This document shows positions 9,394-16,599 of a stretch of 64,000 bases of DNA, one piece after another. The stretch's first letter is position 1; the number at the start of each line of letters is the position of its first letter. A program made the translations under genes and the position numbers. The notes below the pieces were generated by a model. It was not told the origin of the DNA and made no database searches. It worked only from the letters and a program-made list of their open reading frames with translations. Source of the DNA: Alistipes provencensis (GTDB lineage Bacteria > Bacteroidota > Bacteroidia > Bacteroidales > Rikenellaceae); the NCBI RefSeq assembly GCF_900083545.1, contig NZ_LT559262.1:1-64000 (forward strand), read 5' to 3'.

Positions 9394-10353
9394 TCAATCC
9401 TTCGGATAGACGTAACCGTTGTAATAAATTTTCTGATACAAGCCCAAAGGATTGGCACCGTTGTTCGACCAAACGTATTTCACATCGGGCGAAGGATAAG
9501 CCGACAAATCGTAATTATAGGATTCGAAACTGCACTCCTGCGTTCCCTCGATGATCTGTCCGCTCCGGAAAAGACTGCCGGAACTGAGGTAATAACTCAG
9601 TCTGAGGTTCGAATTATCGGAGCCGACATAAATCGACGCCCCCGATGCATCTCCGCTGACCTCGAAATCCTTCCCCTTGCACGCCGAATAAGCAAGTCCC
9701 GCATCTTCTCCGCTCAACGAGAAATCGCCTCTCCAACTCGAGGAGACAGAAGAGTTCTCGAAACTGGCGCTGATTCCGCTCAGAGAGATGGCATATGAAG
9801 AACCGTCATAATAAAGCCTCGTCGAACCGCCCTCCATATTCACTACGGTCGGGGAACCGATGTCCGATCTGGCGGACAGCGTCAGGCCCTCCTGTATCTC
9901 CACCTCCCACATTTTGCCGCCCTGAGCATCTTTCAACTGCTCGGCGCCGTTGGTCTTGACCAGCATCGAACCTTTCAGGAAGAAACCGTCGTACTGCTGG
10001 TAATCTCCGTTATAAGTGATTTTATAATCGCCGTCCGGCAGTCGCTCGATCTTCGTTCCGGCCGTGAACAGCAGGCTAAGGACAGAATTGGAATTACCTT
10101 CGATCTTCAGTTCGGTCAGGTCCACATCCTCGAGCTTTTCATCGGGATACTGCTTCGCGGCCTCGGCCAGCAGCATGGCCAGCCGGATGCCCGCATTGGC
10201 CGGCTGCATGGCGACAGCACTCTGTGTCATCGTCATACTGTAGATATTCATACCCGGTCGCAAGGGCAGTAACTCCTTGTAGCTGTCATCCTCCTTGATA
10301 CAGCTCGACAGCGCGAAGGCCGCCAATACAATCGTTGCAAAAATTTTATTCAT
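9394..10353 (-). CDS. hypothetical lipoprotein
   Basis: A 319-residue protein with signal peptide and lipobox LSSC (Cys18), so lipid-anchored and probably surface or periplasmic. The remainder is rich in Ser, Gly, Tyr and Asn with many short beta-like strands. I recognise no enzyme motif. Its composition resembles the Bacteroidales-specific lipoproteins annotated only as domains of unknown function. It is a single gene facing the MFS gene, ending at a shared bidirectional terminator. A TATCTTTG -7 box lies about 90 bp upstream. Confidence 0.75.
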   Translation of the reverse strand: MNKIFATIVLAAFALSSCIKEDDSYKELLPLRPGMNIYSMTMTQSAVAMQPANAGIRLAMLLAEAAKQYPDEKLEDVDLTELKIEGNSNSVLSLLFTAGTKIERLPDGDYKITYNGDYQQYDGFFLKGSMLVKTNGAEQLKDAQGGKMWEVEIQEGLTLSARSDIGSPTVVNMEGGSTRLYYDGSSYAISLSGISASFENSSVSSSWRGDFSLSGEDAGLAYSACKGKDFEVSGDASGASIYVGSDNSNLRLSYYLSSGSLFRSGQIIEGTQECSFESYNYDLSAYPSPDVKYVWSNNGANPLGLYQKIYYNGYVYPKD

Positions 10354-10440
10354 GCTTATGTGCTTGGTTAATTTCTCTTAATAAACGGTCCGTCCGGCAA
10401 TATACTGCGTCGGGACCGAAAAAAATTGCATTAATTTATG

Positions 10441-10448
10441 CAAAGATA
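10441..10448 (-). promoter_or_regulatory. -7 box upstream of lipoprotein gene
   Basis: Minus-strand TATCTTTG, 88 bp before the start codon at 10353. There is no TTTG at the expected distance. A second partial box (TACCTTTG on minus) lies at 10505-10512. Confidence 0.5.
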
Positions 10449-10539
10449 ACAAATCGTGCCGGTCCGGCAGAACTTTCCGACAAATAAAAGTGTCGTTACG
10501 ACGCCAAAGGTAAAAAAAATTCACATGCGGAGCCTCCGA

Positions 10540-10571
10540 TTTGGCTGTTTCGCCGCAAATTTGTATCTTTA
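10540..10571 (+). promoter_or_regulatory. promoter of metallo-hydrolase gene
   Basis: TTTG (10540-10543), 20-bp spacer, TATCTTTA (10564-10571; 7 of 8 to TAnnTTTG with flanks). It is 80 bp upstream of the ATG at 10652. Confidence 0.7.
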
Positions 10572-10651
10572 TCCTTGAGGCGACACCCAAACGGCCTCGC
10601 TGCCCGACCGCCGAAATACAGGCCGAACGCCGGCATTAACCCTGAGAAACC

Positions 10652-11407
10652 ATGAAAAACAGCCATTTAACAGCAATTACGCTTATGTCAATCCTGTCAC
10701 TCTTCGGATGCGGCCGCGCGAAGGCCCCCGAATATCCGTCCGACCAGCTTACGGCCCGCGACGGTACTGAATTTACGATCACCTTTTTCAAACACGCCTC
10801 GCTGTCGATCGCCGTGGGCGGCAAATACATCTATGTCGATCCCGTAAGCGCCAACGCCGACTACGCCGCACTGCCGAAGGCCGACATCGTGCTCATCACC
10901 CACTCCCACTACGACCACCTCGACGTGGCGGCGGTCGAAAAACTGCTCACGCCCGACACGGAAATCCTCTGCGACCGCACCTCGGCCGAAGCCTTCGAGA
11001 TGAACTGCTACACGATGCGTCCGGGCAGTGTCGCCACACCGCGCGACTATGTGAAGGTCGAGGCCGTGGCGGCCTACAACACCACCCCGGGACACCTGCA
11101 ATTCCACCCCAAGGAGCGCGAGGACTGCGGCTATATCCTCACCGTCGGCGGCACGCGCATCTACATCGCGGGCGACACGGAACCGACGCCCGAACTGCGT
11201 GCCCTGCGCGACATCGACATCGCCTTCCTGCCGGTCAACCAGCCCTACACCATGACCGTGGATCAGGCCGTCGAAGCCGTGAAAGCCATCCGCCCGGCGA
11301 TCTTCTACCCCTACCACTACGGCGAGGTGGACGAAAAGACCGACATCGGCCGGCTGATGCGCGAGACCGAAGGGCTGACCGACACCCGGGTCCGTCCGAT
11401 GGAATAG
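10652..11407 (+). CDS. MBL-fold metallo-hydrolase, exported
   Basis: A 251-residue protein of the metallo-beta-lactamase superfamily, closest in layout to the UlaG-like/Lactamase_B_3 group. The metal-binding motif THSHYDHLD is at about residues 87-95, and IAGDTEPTPELRAL supplies the later Asp. HYGE near 225 is a candidate for the final His. The N-terminus has a signal sequence with lipobox LFGC, so the enzyme is probably lipid-anchored in the periplasm. UlaG itself is cytoplasmic, and the substrate here is unknown. It is a single gene with its own promoter and terminator. Confidence 0.85.
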   Translation: MKNSHLTAITLMSILSLFGCGRAKAPEYPSDQLTARDGTEFTITFFKHASLSIAVGGKYIYVDPVSANADYAALPKADIVLITHSHYDHLDVAAVEKLLTPDTEILCDRTSAEAFEMNCYTMRPGSVATPRDYVKVEAVAAYNTTPGHLQFHPKEREDCGYILTVGGTRIYIAGDTEPTPELRALRDIDIAFLPVNQPYTMTVDQAVEAVKAIRPAIFYPYHYGEVDEKTDIGRLMRETEGLTDTRVRPME

Positions 11408-11434
11408 CGGGCGCAAAACGCTCATTATAAAACA

Positions 11435-11466
11435 AAGAGTGCCCCGGAAAGGGCACTCTTCATTTA
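11435..11466. terminator. terminator of metallo-hydrolase gene
   Basis: Stem AAGAGTGCCC/GGGCACTCTT with loop CGGAAA, then a short T-rich tail. The A-rich left flank would also serve the converging gene at 11483. Confidence 0.85.
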
Positions 11467-11482
11467 TGCGGGGCCACCGGCC

Positions 11483-11890
11483 CTACTTCCTGCGGGAGAG
11501 GATCCGCTCCACGATGAACGACACGATCAGCCCCAGTCCGCCGAAGACCAGCACCGAACCGCCGTAGATAATGCTTTGCGTTTCATAGGAGCGGACTTCG
11601 GCCAGACGGATCAGCATGAAACCGAACAGCAGTCCAAGCCCCAGCCCCAGCAGCAGGCTGCCGATCTTCAGCGCTCCCGCCGGAATACCCGGCGCGGTTT
11701 CGGGCACAATCCGTACCGGCCCCCCTGTCCGCAACCCCATCGGCACCAGCTTCAGATAGTCGATCAACTGCTCGCCTTCGAGTCTGGAGATGAGTTCACG
11801 CCGTTCGCGGCGGCAGATAAGCAGTTCGAAGAACTTGTAAATTCCCAACGTGACGATTCCTGTCACCAGCGGGATCATTATAAAATCCAT
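11483..11890 (-). CDS. small membrane protein (DUF6249-like)
   Basis: A 135-residue protein with three predicted membrane helices: residues about 3-22, 76-97 and 109-128. A charged cytosolic-looking stretch between helices 1 and 2 reads CRRERRELISRLEGEQL, and the tail is RRK. It resembles the small DUF6249-type proteins found beside ECF sigma factors in Bacteroidetes, although I name that family from memory. It is transcribed divergently from the sigma factor gene, from a promoter that mirrors the sigma gene's own ECF-type promoter, so it is probably in the regulon of that sigma factor. Confidence 0.65.
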   Translation of the reverse strand: MDFIMIPLVTGIVTLGIYKFFELLICRRERRELISRLEGEQLIDYLKLVPMGLRTGGPVRIVPETAPGIPAGALKIGSLLLGLGLGLLFGFMLIRLAEVRSYETQSIIYGGSVLVFGGLGLIVSFIVERILSRRK

Positions 11891-11946
11891 AGCTTATAAA
11901 AATTTAAAGGTTAATAAATTCAATTTTAAAACCGGCCGGCTTTTGC

Positions 11947-11954
11947 TACCTTTG
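11947..11954 (+). promoter_or_regulatory. housekeeping -7 box upstream of sigma gene
   Basis: TACCTTTG in plus orientation, 98 bp before the sigma factor start. The -33 position holds ATTT rather than TTTG. It may give basal expression in addition to the ECF-type promoter. Confidence 0.5.
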
Positions 11955-11958
11955 TCCT

Positions 11959-11988
11959 GTTAGACGCCGAAACCGCAAAAAGGTTACA
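11959..11988 (-). promoter_or_regulatory. ECF-type promoter toward DUF6249-like gene
   Basis: Minus strand: TGTAAC (11988-11983), 16-bp spacer, CGTC (11966-11963) within GCGTCTAAC. The TGTAAC/CGTC combination is the classical ECF sigma pattern. It is identical in elements and spacing to the opposite-strand copy at 12013-12042. Confidence 0.72.
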
Positions 11989-12012
11989 ACCGACGAAAAA
12001 TGATGGCCCGCG

Positions 12013-12042
12013 TGTAACCTTTTCCGCCGCCGAGCGTCTAAC
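12013..12042 (+). promoter_or_regulatory. ECF-type autoregulatory promoter of sigma gene
   Basis: TGTAAC (12013-12018), 16-bp spacer, CGTC (12035-12038) within GCGTCTAAC. The start codon at 12052 is only about 10 bp downstream, so the mRNA would have a very short leader. It forms a mirror image with 11959-11988. Confidence 0.72.
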
Positions 12043-12051
12043 GGAATAGCG

Positions 12052-12612
12052 ATGCAAACCGAAGAACAGGAACTGATACGACGAATCGCGGGCGGCGAAA
12101 CCGAACTCTGCTCCCGACTGGCCGACCGCTACGGAAAAGCGGTTTACACGCTGGCCGCACGCATCGTCGGATGCACGGAGGACGCCGAGGAGCTGACTCA
12201 GGATATTTTCCTCCGGGCGTTCGCCCGGCTGGACCGCTTCGGCGGACGGAGCAGTTTTTCGACATGGCTCTACCGCATCGCCTACAACATGGCCGTGTCG
12301 CATGCGCGGCGCATGCGCCCGAAGTTCTGCGACATGGACGAACGGCGGTTGGCGGCCCTGCCCGACAGCGAGGCCGACCGGTTGGAGGAGTGGACCGAAA
12401 AACAGGAACGCCTCGACGCACTGAACCGCGCCGTCGAACGGCTCGCCCCCGAGGAGCGGGCGCTGGTGACGCTTTTCTATTACGAGGAGCGCTCCGTCGG
12501 CGAATGTGCCGCGATCACGGAACTCTCGGAGGGCAACGTCAAGGTGCGGTTGCACCGGATCCGGAAAAAACTGTATGTACTGGTAAACGACGAGATAGAT
12601 GGAAAAGAGTGA
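12052..12612 (+). CDS. ECF-family RNA polymerase sigma factor
   Basis: A 186-residue sigma-70 family protein of the extracytoplasmic-function type. Region 2 is at about 10-85: AEELTQDIFLRAFARLDRF, then FSTWLYRIAYNMA. Region 4 is at about 125-180: LAPEERALVTLFYYEERS, helix-turn-helix LSEGNVKVRLHRIRKKL. It lacks regions 1.1 and 3. It overlaps the next gene, a two-helix membrane protein, by 14 bp, the usual arrangement with an anti-sigma factor. Mirror-image ECF-type promoters in front suggest it transcribes both itself and the divergent membrane protein gene. Confidence 0.92.
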   Translation: MQTEEQELIRRIAGGETELCSRLADRYGKAVYTLAARIVGCTEDAEELTQDIFLRAFARLDRFGGRSSFSTWLYRIAYNMAVSHARRMRPKFCDMDERRLAALPDSEADRLEEWTEKQERLDALNRAVERLAPEERALVTLFYYEERSVGECAAITELSEGNVKVRLHRIRKKLYVLVNDEIDGKE

Positions 12613-12976
12613 TGCAATACGCCGCGCAGTCCGGCAGGCCCCGGCCCCGGAACTGCCCGCAGGGTTCACCCCGCGGCTGATGGAGCGGATGCGGAACGAC
12701 GCCATACGGCGCGAACGGCGCGAGATGTGGCTGCTGACCGCCGGGGGCATCGGCTGCTTCGCGGCGCTGATCGTCGTCTGCGCGAGGGCTCTGTGGCCGG
12801 AACTCGAATGGCAAATCCCCGGCATCGCGCTCTCCCGCCCCGAACTGCCGCACTTTGCACTGCCGGAGACGGACAAACCGCTGGTCACGATGTGCGTCTG
12901 CATCGCCGTGGCCTTCCTCGTACTGCTCCTCGCCGACCTGCTGATCCGCCGCCGCATCGCGGCCTCCCGGAACTGA
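12599..12976 (+). CDS. putative membrane anti-sigma factor
   Basis: A 125-residue protein with a soluble N-terminus of about 45 residues (LPAGFTPRLMERMRNDAIRRERR) and two transmembrane helices, at about 46-64 and 96-117. It has no sequence signature of known anti-sigma domains. The role is inferred from its 14-bp overlap with the ECF sigma gene and its membrane topology. The gene order sigma-membrane protein is typical of Bacteroidetes envelope-stress or signalling units. Confidence 0.6.
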   Translation: MEKSDAIRRAVRQAPAPELPAGFTPRLMERMRNDAIRRERREMWLLTAGGIGCFAALIVVCARALWPELEWQIPGIALSRPELPHFALPETDKPLVTMCVCIAVAFLVLLLADLLIRRRIAASRN

Positions 12977-13012
12977 AAAACGGGGAAACCGTCCTAAAGA
13001 GGTCTCCCCGTT
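12976..13012 (-). terminator. terminator of HMA/TonB operon
   Basis: Stem AACGGGGAAACC/GGTCTCCCCGTT (one mismatch), followed on the minus strand by TTTTT at 12980-12976. It ends the minus-strand operon and also lies just past the stop of the plus-strand anti-sigma gene. Confidence 0.75.
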
Positions 13013-13034
13013 CCGATAACAAATCCCGCCGCGG

Positions 13035-13349
13035 CTATTTCTTGGCTGCGGCTTTTTTCGGCTCGGCCTTCACCTTGAGCGAGGCCAGCCCCTTCACAAT
13101 ATTCGCATCGTTGTTCTTCGAGCTGTCGTAAACCACCGTGACCTCCTTTTTGGGCAGGTCCACCTTCACGTCCTTGATGCCCTTGCCGAGCGACGGAACG
13201 TTGTTCATGATCTTCTTCACACAGTGATCGCAGTCGATGTCCGTAACAAACACCGTGGTCACGGTTTTCTTTGCAGCAGGCTTCTCGGCAGCCGCGCACA
13301 TGCCGGCGCCCATCAGCAGGGCCAGACATACCATCAGCAGTTTTTTCAT
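13035..13349 (-). CDS. exported heavy-metal-associated (HMA) domain protein
   Basis: A 104-residue protein with a signal peptide (MKKLLMVCLALLMGAG...). It contains one HMA ferredoxin-like domain with the metal-binding loop DIDCDHCVKK (Cys40 and Cys43, the CxxC that binds Cu+ or similar soft metals). The tail is Lys/Ala-rich. HMA chaperones are normally cytosolic; this one appears to be periplasmic, where it could accept metal from the TonB-dependent receptor encoded 45 bp upstream. It is the last gene of a four-gene minus-strand operon. Confidence 0.88.
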   Translation of the reverse strand: MKKLLMVCLALLMGAGMCAAAEKPAAKKTVTTVFVTDIDCDHCVKKIMNNVPSLGKGIKDVKVDLPKKEVTVVYDSSKNNDANIVKGLASLKVKAEPKKAAAKK

Positions 13350-13394
13350 CTTTTCTTTCTATTTTAAGGTTTTACATGGCGTTTGTCACGCGGA

Positions 13395-15755
13395 TCAATA
13401 GAGGTTGAACCGCAATCCGACATAGAATTTGCGGCCCATCAGCGGCCCCCAGACATTCATCGAGTTGAACCGATAGTCGTAAGGGTTCTGCGCATGGAGT
13501 ATGGGGTCCTCCTGCCGGTAGTCGGCGATGTTCTCGCAGCCCGCATAGATGTCGAACTTACCCACCTTGCGGCTCACCTGCGCATAGAACATCGGGTAAC
13601 GCGGCGAATAATAGCTGTCGTCGAGATTCCCCGTCTGCGTCGGGATGCGCGCGGGACCGTTCAACTGCGCCGTGGCGTCGAACACCCAGCGGCGGAATTT
13701 CGTGGCATACTGAATGTTCAGCAGCGTCTTGTATTGGCTCACCAGCGGACGCTCCACGCGGGCCGACCCTCCGTCGGGACGCTCGATCGTCATTTCGCTG
13801 TTCGTATAACGGAACGTGGCGAAGATGTCCAGCCGCTCGACGGGCGTCCACGAGAGATCGACCTGATAGGTGTCGGTGAACGAACGTCCGTCCGTAGCGT
13901 AGAAAACGATCGCCTCCGGGTCGTACTCCTGATCGGCCACGACCGAGTTGTAGAACTGCGTGCGGAAATAGTCGAAGCTCAGCGTGGCGTTGTCGCTCCC
14001 GGCCAGCGAGAATACCTGCGTCAGGCTTCCGCCCACCGTGAGGGCCTTCTCCATGCGGTCGAAACGCTTGAAATCGACCGCTCCGGATTCGCTCCCGAGG
14101 AACTCGATCGTGCGCCCCGTGGCCAGAATGCCGATATTGTCCGTGATGACGTTCGTCGAACGGTAACCCAGACCCGCCGAGGCGCGCAGCGTCGTCGAGG
14201 GGGTGATGTTCCATTTCAGGTGCCCGCGGGGCGTTGCGAAGAAACGGTCGTAATAGGCATTGTAGTCGCCGCGGATTCCCGCCACCACCGAAAGTTTGTC
14301 CTTGATGGCGTAAGTGTACTCGGCATAGACGCCCGCCTCCTGCTCGTCACGGTCGAAATCGTACTCGTTTCGGACGCCGAGCCACGGCGTGTCGTTGCCG
14401 AGCGACTCACGGTAGTAGTCCAGATGCGCCTGCACCCCGACGTTCAGCGACGAACGGCTGGTGAAATAGTGGTTGTACATCAGGTTCAGCGCCAGCGAAT
14501 TCTGATTGCCCTCGTAGGTGTTGAGCCCGAAATAGGCATCCTCGTTGAAATGGTCGAAATCGGCCACGAACGCCAGATTCGAACGCAGCTCGTCCTGCTC
14601 GTCGGGATCGTAGACCGACGGGCCGACGGGCATACCTATTTTAAAATAGCCGTTGGCGTTGCGGTTGCGGATGTGCGACCCGTAAAGCGGCATCGGCTTG
14701 CCGGTCGTCTCCCAGTCCCAGTTCTCCGCCATGTCCTTGCGCATGGCGTCGGTGTTCTTAAAATCGAGCATGCCGCCCAGACGGTTCTCCTGCACGAACT
14801 TCCAGCCCCAGCGAACCTGCGTGCCGTTGTCCGCCGAGTAGAGCCACTTGTTGGCCACGTTGATCTGGTCGGACTTCGGCAGGTCGCGGAAATGGTCGTG
14901 GTTGTGGTCCATCTTCCGCACATCGGTGTCCATCGAACCGTGGAGCAGGATGACGCTCGACAGCTTCTTGTCTTTGGTCACGGGAAACGCCGTCGAGATA
15001 TTGGCTTCGGGACGCAGTTCGTCGTCGAGGTAGAGGTTCACGAACAGGCGTTCTTCGTCCGTGGGCTTGCGGTGTTCGAGGTTGATCTGCCCCGTGATGG
15101 CCTCGTGGCCCGCCGTGACGGAGGCCACGCCCTTCGACACCTGAATCGAGTTAAGCCACATGCCGGGCGTATAGCTCAGCCCGTAGGGGGCGCTCAGGCC
15201 GCGCATGATCGGACGGTTTTCGTCGAGTATCTGGGTGTAGGTCCCGGCCAGCCCCAGCATCTTGATCTGCCGGGCGCCCGAAATGGCGTCGCTGTACCCG
15301 ACGGTCACCGACGCCGAGTTCTCGAACGACTCGGCCAGATTGCAGCAGGCCATCTTGCAGAGACCCGCAAACGAGATCATCTCGCCCTTGACGATGCCGT
15401 CGCGCTTGACGAAATTGCCGCTGAGGTTGCCCTCGACCACGACATCCTCGAGTGCCACGCCCTCCGAGCGGAGCGTGAACTCCACCCGCCCGACGCCGCT
15501 TTCGACGCGGATCGTATCGTTGATATAGCCCAGATAGGAGGCCACGAGCTTGTCGTAACCTTTTACCCGGTGTAACTGGAAGGCCCCCTGAGCATCGGTA
15601 CCGGCGCCGATCGTCGTCCCGGCCCAGTAGACCGAGGCCCCGACGAGAGGCTGTTTGTCGGCATCGCGGACCACGCCCCGCAAATCTTGGGCGTTCAGCG
15701 TACTGCATGCGGCGAATGCCGAAAGTGTAAAAAATGAGATTTTGTATAAATTCAT
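13395..15755 (-). CDS. TonB-dependent receptor, probable metal (copper-like) uptake
   Basis: A 786-residue outer-membrane receptor. A signal peptide ends near ALNAQ, a carboxypeptidase-regulatory-like domain spans about 24-100 (LRGVVRDADKQPLVGASVY), a plug domain spans about 105-230, and a 22-strand barrel runs to a C-terminal aromatic (FNLY). The plug contains an unusual cysteine group LCKMACC (Cys133, 137, 138), and an extracellular-side loop has MDHNHDHF; both could bind metal. It is flanked by an HMA protein and a Cys/His-rich exported protein. I infer a soft-metal substrate such as copper. It is not the SusC type and no SusD follows. Confidence 0.88.
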   Translation of the reverse strand: MNLYKISFFTLSAFAACSTLNAQDLRGVVRDADKQPLVGASVYWAGTTIGAGTDAQGAFQLHRVKGYDKLVASYLGYINDTIRVESGVGRVEFTLRSEGVALEDVVVEGNLSGNFVKRDGIVKGEMISFAGLCKMACCNLAESFENSASVTVGYSDAISGARQIKMLGLAGTYTQILDENRPIMRGLSAPYGLSYTPGMWLNSIQVSKGVASVTAGHEAITGQINLEHRKPTDEERLFVNLYLDDELRPEANISTAFPVTKDKKLSSVILLHGSMDTDVRKMDHNHDHFRDLPKSDQINVANKWLYSADNGTQVRWGWKFVQENRLGGMLDFKNTDAMRKDMAENWDWETTGKPMPLYGSHIRNRNANGYFKIGMPVGPSVYDPDEQDELRSNLAFVADFDHFNEDAYFGLNTYEGNQNSLALNLMYNHYFTSRSSLNVGVQAHLDYYRESLGNDTPWLGVRNEYDFDRDEQEAGVYAEYTYAIKDKLSVVAGIRGDYNAYYDRFFATPRGHLKWNITPSTTLRASAGLGYRSTNVITDNIGILATGRTIEFLGSESGAVDFKRFDRMEKALTVGGSLTQVFSLAGSDNATLSFDYFRTQFYNSVVADQEYDPEAIVFYATDGRSFTDTYQVDLSWTPVERLDIFATFRYTNSEMTIERPDGGSARVERPLVSQYKTLLNIQYATKFRRWVFDATAQLNGPARIPTQTGNLDDSYYSPRYPMFYAQVSRKVGKFDIYAGCENIADYRQEDPILHAQNPYDYRFNSMNVWGPLMGRKFYVGLRFNLY

Positions 15756-15821
15756 GGAATTTCCGTTATCGGTTAAAACTGATTGCGGACCGGTGCGCGC
15801 AGCACGGGTCCCGAAGGAGTT

Positions 15822-16235
15822 TTAAGCCGATACGGGAGGGGCCCGGAAGCCCACGGGAAGGATCGAAGCCTCCTGCACGAAAGGCGAACGCCTTTCGGCG
15901 CTCTTTTCCCGCAGGGCGGGGGCGTGCTCTGGGCACGGGCACTCCGCGGCAATGGCGGGAGGCAGGTCGGTGACCATGCACCGGATATGGCGTTCGTTGT
16001 TATCGGAGGCCGGATAAAGGTAGAGCTCGACCTCGGTCGAATGGAGTTCGCAGCCGCAGCAGGAACGCACGAGCCCGTCGGCCGGCATGTCGTGCTGGCA
16101 TCCCGAAAGGCATACATGCTCCGCATGCACCCGCTGCTCCACACACCCGCAGGTCAGGGAGACCACGGCCGCGCCGACCGTCGCCAGCAGGTAGACGGTC
16201 ATCAGCAACAGCGATATGCCTTTCTTCGTTTTCAT
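15822..16235 (-). CDS. Cys/His-rich exported or membrane-anchored protein
   Basis: A 137-residue protein with an N-terminal hydrophobic segment (about 7-30) followed by dense metal-ligand residues: SLTCGCVEQ, HAEHVCLSGCQHD, CCGCELH, CMVTD and CPCPEH. It recalls the small Bacteroidetes proteins found beside metal TonB receptors that carry paired Cys and His motifs, but I do not recognise a definite family. The gene lies 66 bp upstream of the receptor and 1 bp after the PqqD-like gene, so it belongs to the same operon. A metal-binding role is inferred from composition and context. Confidence 0.65.
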   Translation of the reverse strand: MKTKKGISLLLMTVYLLATVGAAVVSLTCGCVEQRVHAEHVCLSGCQHDMPADGLVRSCCGCELHSTEVELYLYPASDNNERHIRCMVTDLPPAIAAECPCPEHAPALREKSAERRSPFVQEASILPVGFRAPPVSA

Positions 16236-16236
16236 T

Positions 16237-16506
16237 TTACTCCACGATTCCGCACTCCGCGAGCCGGGCTATCCACTGCCCGGCATCCTGCAGGGCGGTT
16301 TCGGCGTCGACCTCATAACGTTCGGTGAGCAGGCCGGCGGCATCTTCGGCCGTGAAATCCCGGCCGCGCAGCGACTCCCAGAGGTACATCGACGAAGGGT
16401 TCAGCGACACGATGCGTGTCATATCCGCCGCTCCGCCGCCGCCCGGCATGACGATTACATGCTCGCCAGCCATCTCGCGTATCTTGTATTCTTCGCGTAT
16501 CTTCAT
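16237..16506 (-). CDS. PqqD family protein
   Basis: An 89-residue protein matching the PqqD fold. The central motif IVSLNPSSMYLWESLRGRDFTAEDAAGLL and the C-terminal GQWIARLAECGIVE correspond to the (N)xx(G/A)xxLWxxL and helical segments of that family. PqqD-type domains bind leader peptides of ribosomally made modified peptides. Many free-standing Bacteroidetes copies have no known partner, and no radical SAM maturase is nearby. It is the first gene of the metal-uptake operon. Its start lies about 94 bp from that of recQ, transcribed the other way. Confidence 0.85.
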   Translation of the reverse strand: MKIREEYKIREMAGEHVIVMPGGGGAADMTRIVSLNPSSMYLWESLRGRDFTAEDAAGLLTERYEVDAETALQDAGQWIARLAECGIVE

Positions 16507-16528
16507 TTATCGAACGTTCTGATCTTCG

Positions 16529-16536
16529 CAAAAGTA
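16529..16536 (-). promoter_or_regulatory. -7 box of PqqD-TonB-HMA operon
   Basis: Minus-strand TACTTTTG, 23 bp upstream of the PqqD-like start. No well-spaced TTTG is seen. Confidence 0.55.
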
Positions 16537-16567
16537 TAAAAAATTCCCCAAACGGCCTAATTTTTTG

Positions 16568-16575
16568 TACCTTTG
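16568..16575 (+). promoter_or_regulatory. -7 box of recQ
   Basis: TACCTTTG, 25 bp upstream of the ATG at 16600. No clear TTTG at -33. The TTG of this box is the first codon of the over-long open frame and should not be taken as the start. Confidence 0.65.
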
Positions 16576-16599
16576 GTGTCACAACGGCACATTATTCAG

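Noticed and set aside
11959-12042. Simple rho-independent terminator or riboswitch upstream of the sigma gene
   Set aside because: The inverted arms match ECF -35/-10 elements in order and spacing on both strands, and no T-run follows; divergent promoters explain it better.
13383-15575. 730-codon plus-strand open frame
   Set aside because: Antisense shadow of the TonB-dependent receptor gene; Arg/His/Val-rich and without any motif.
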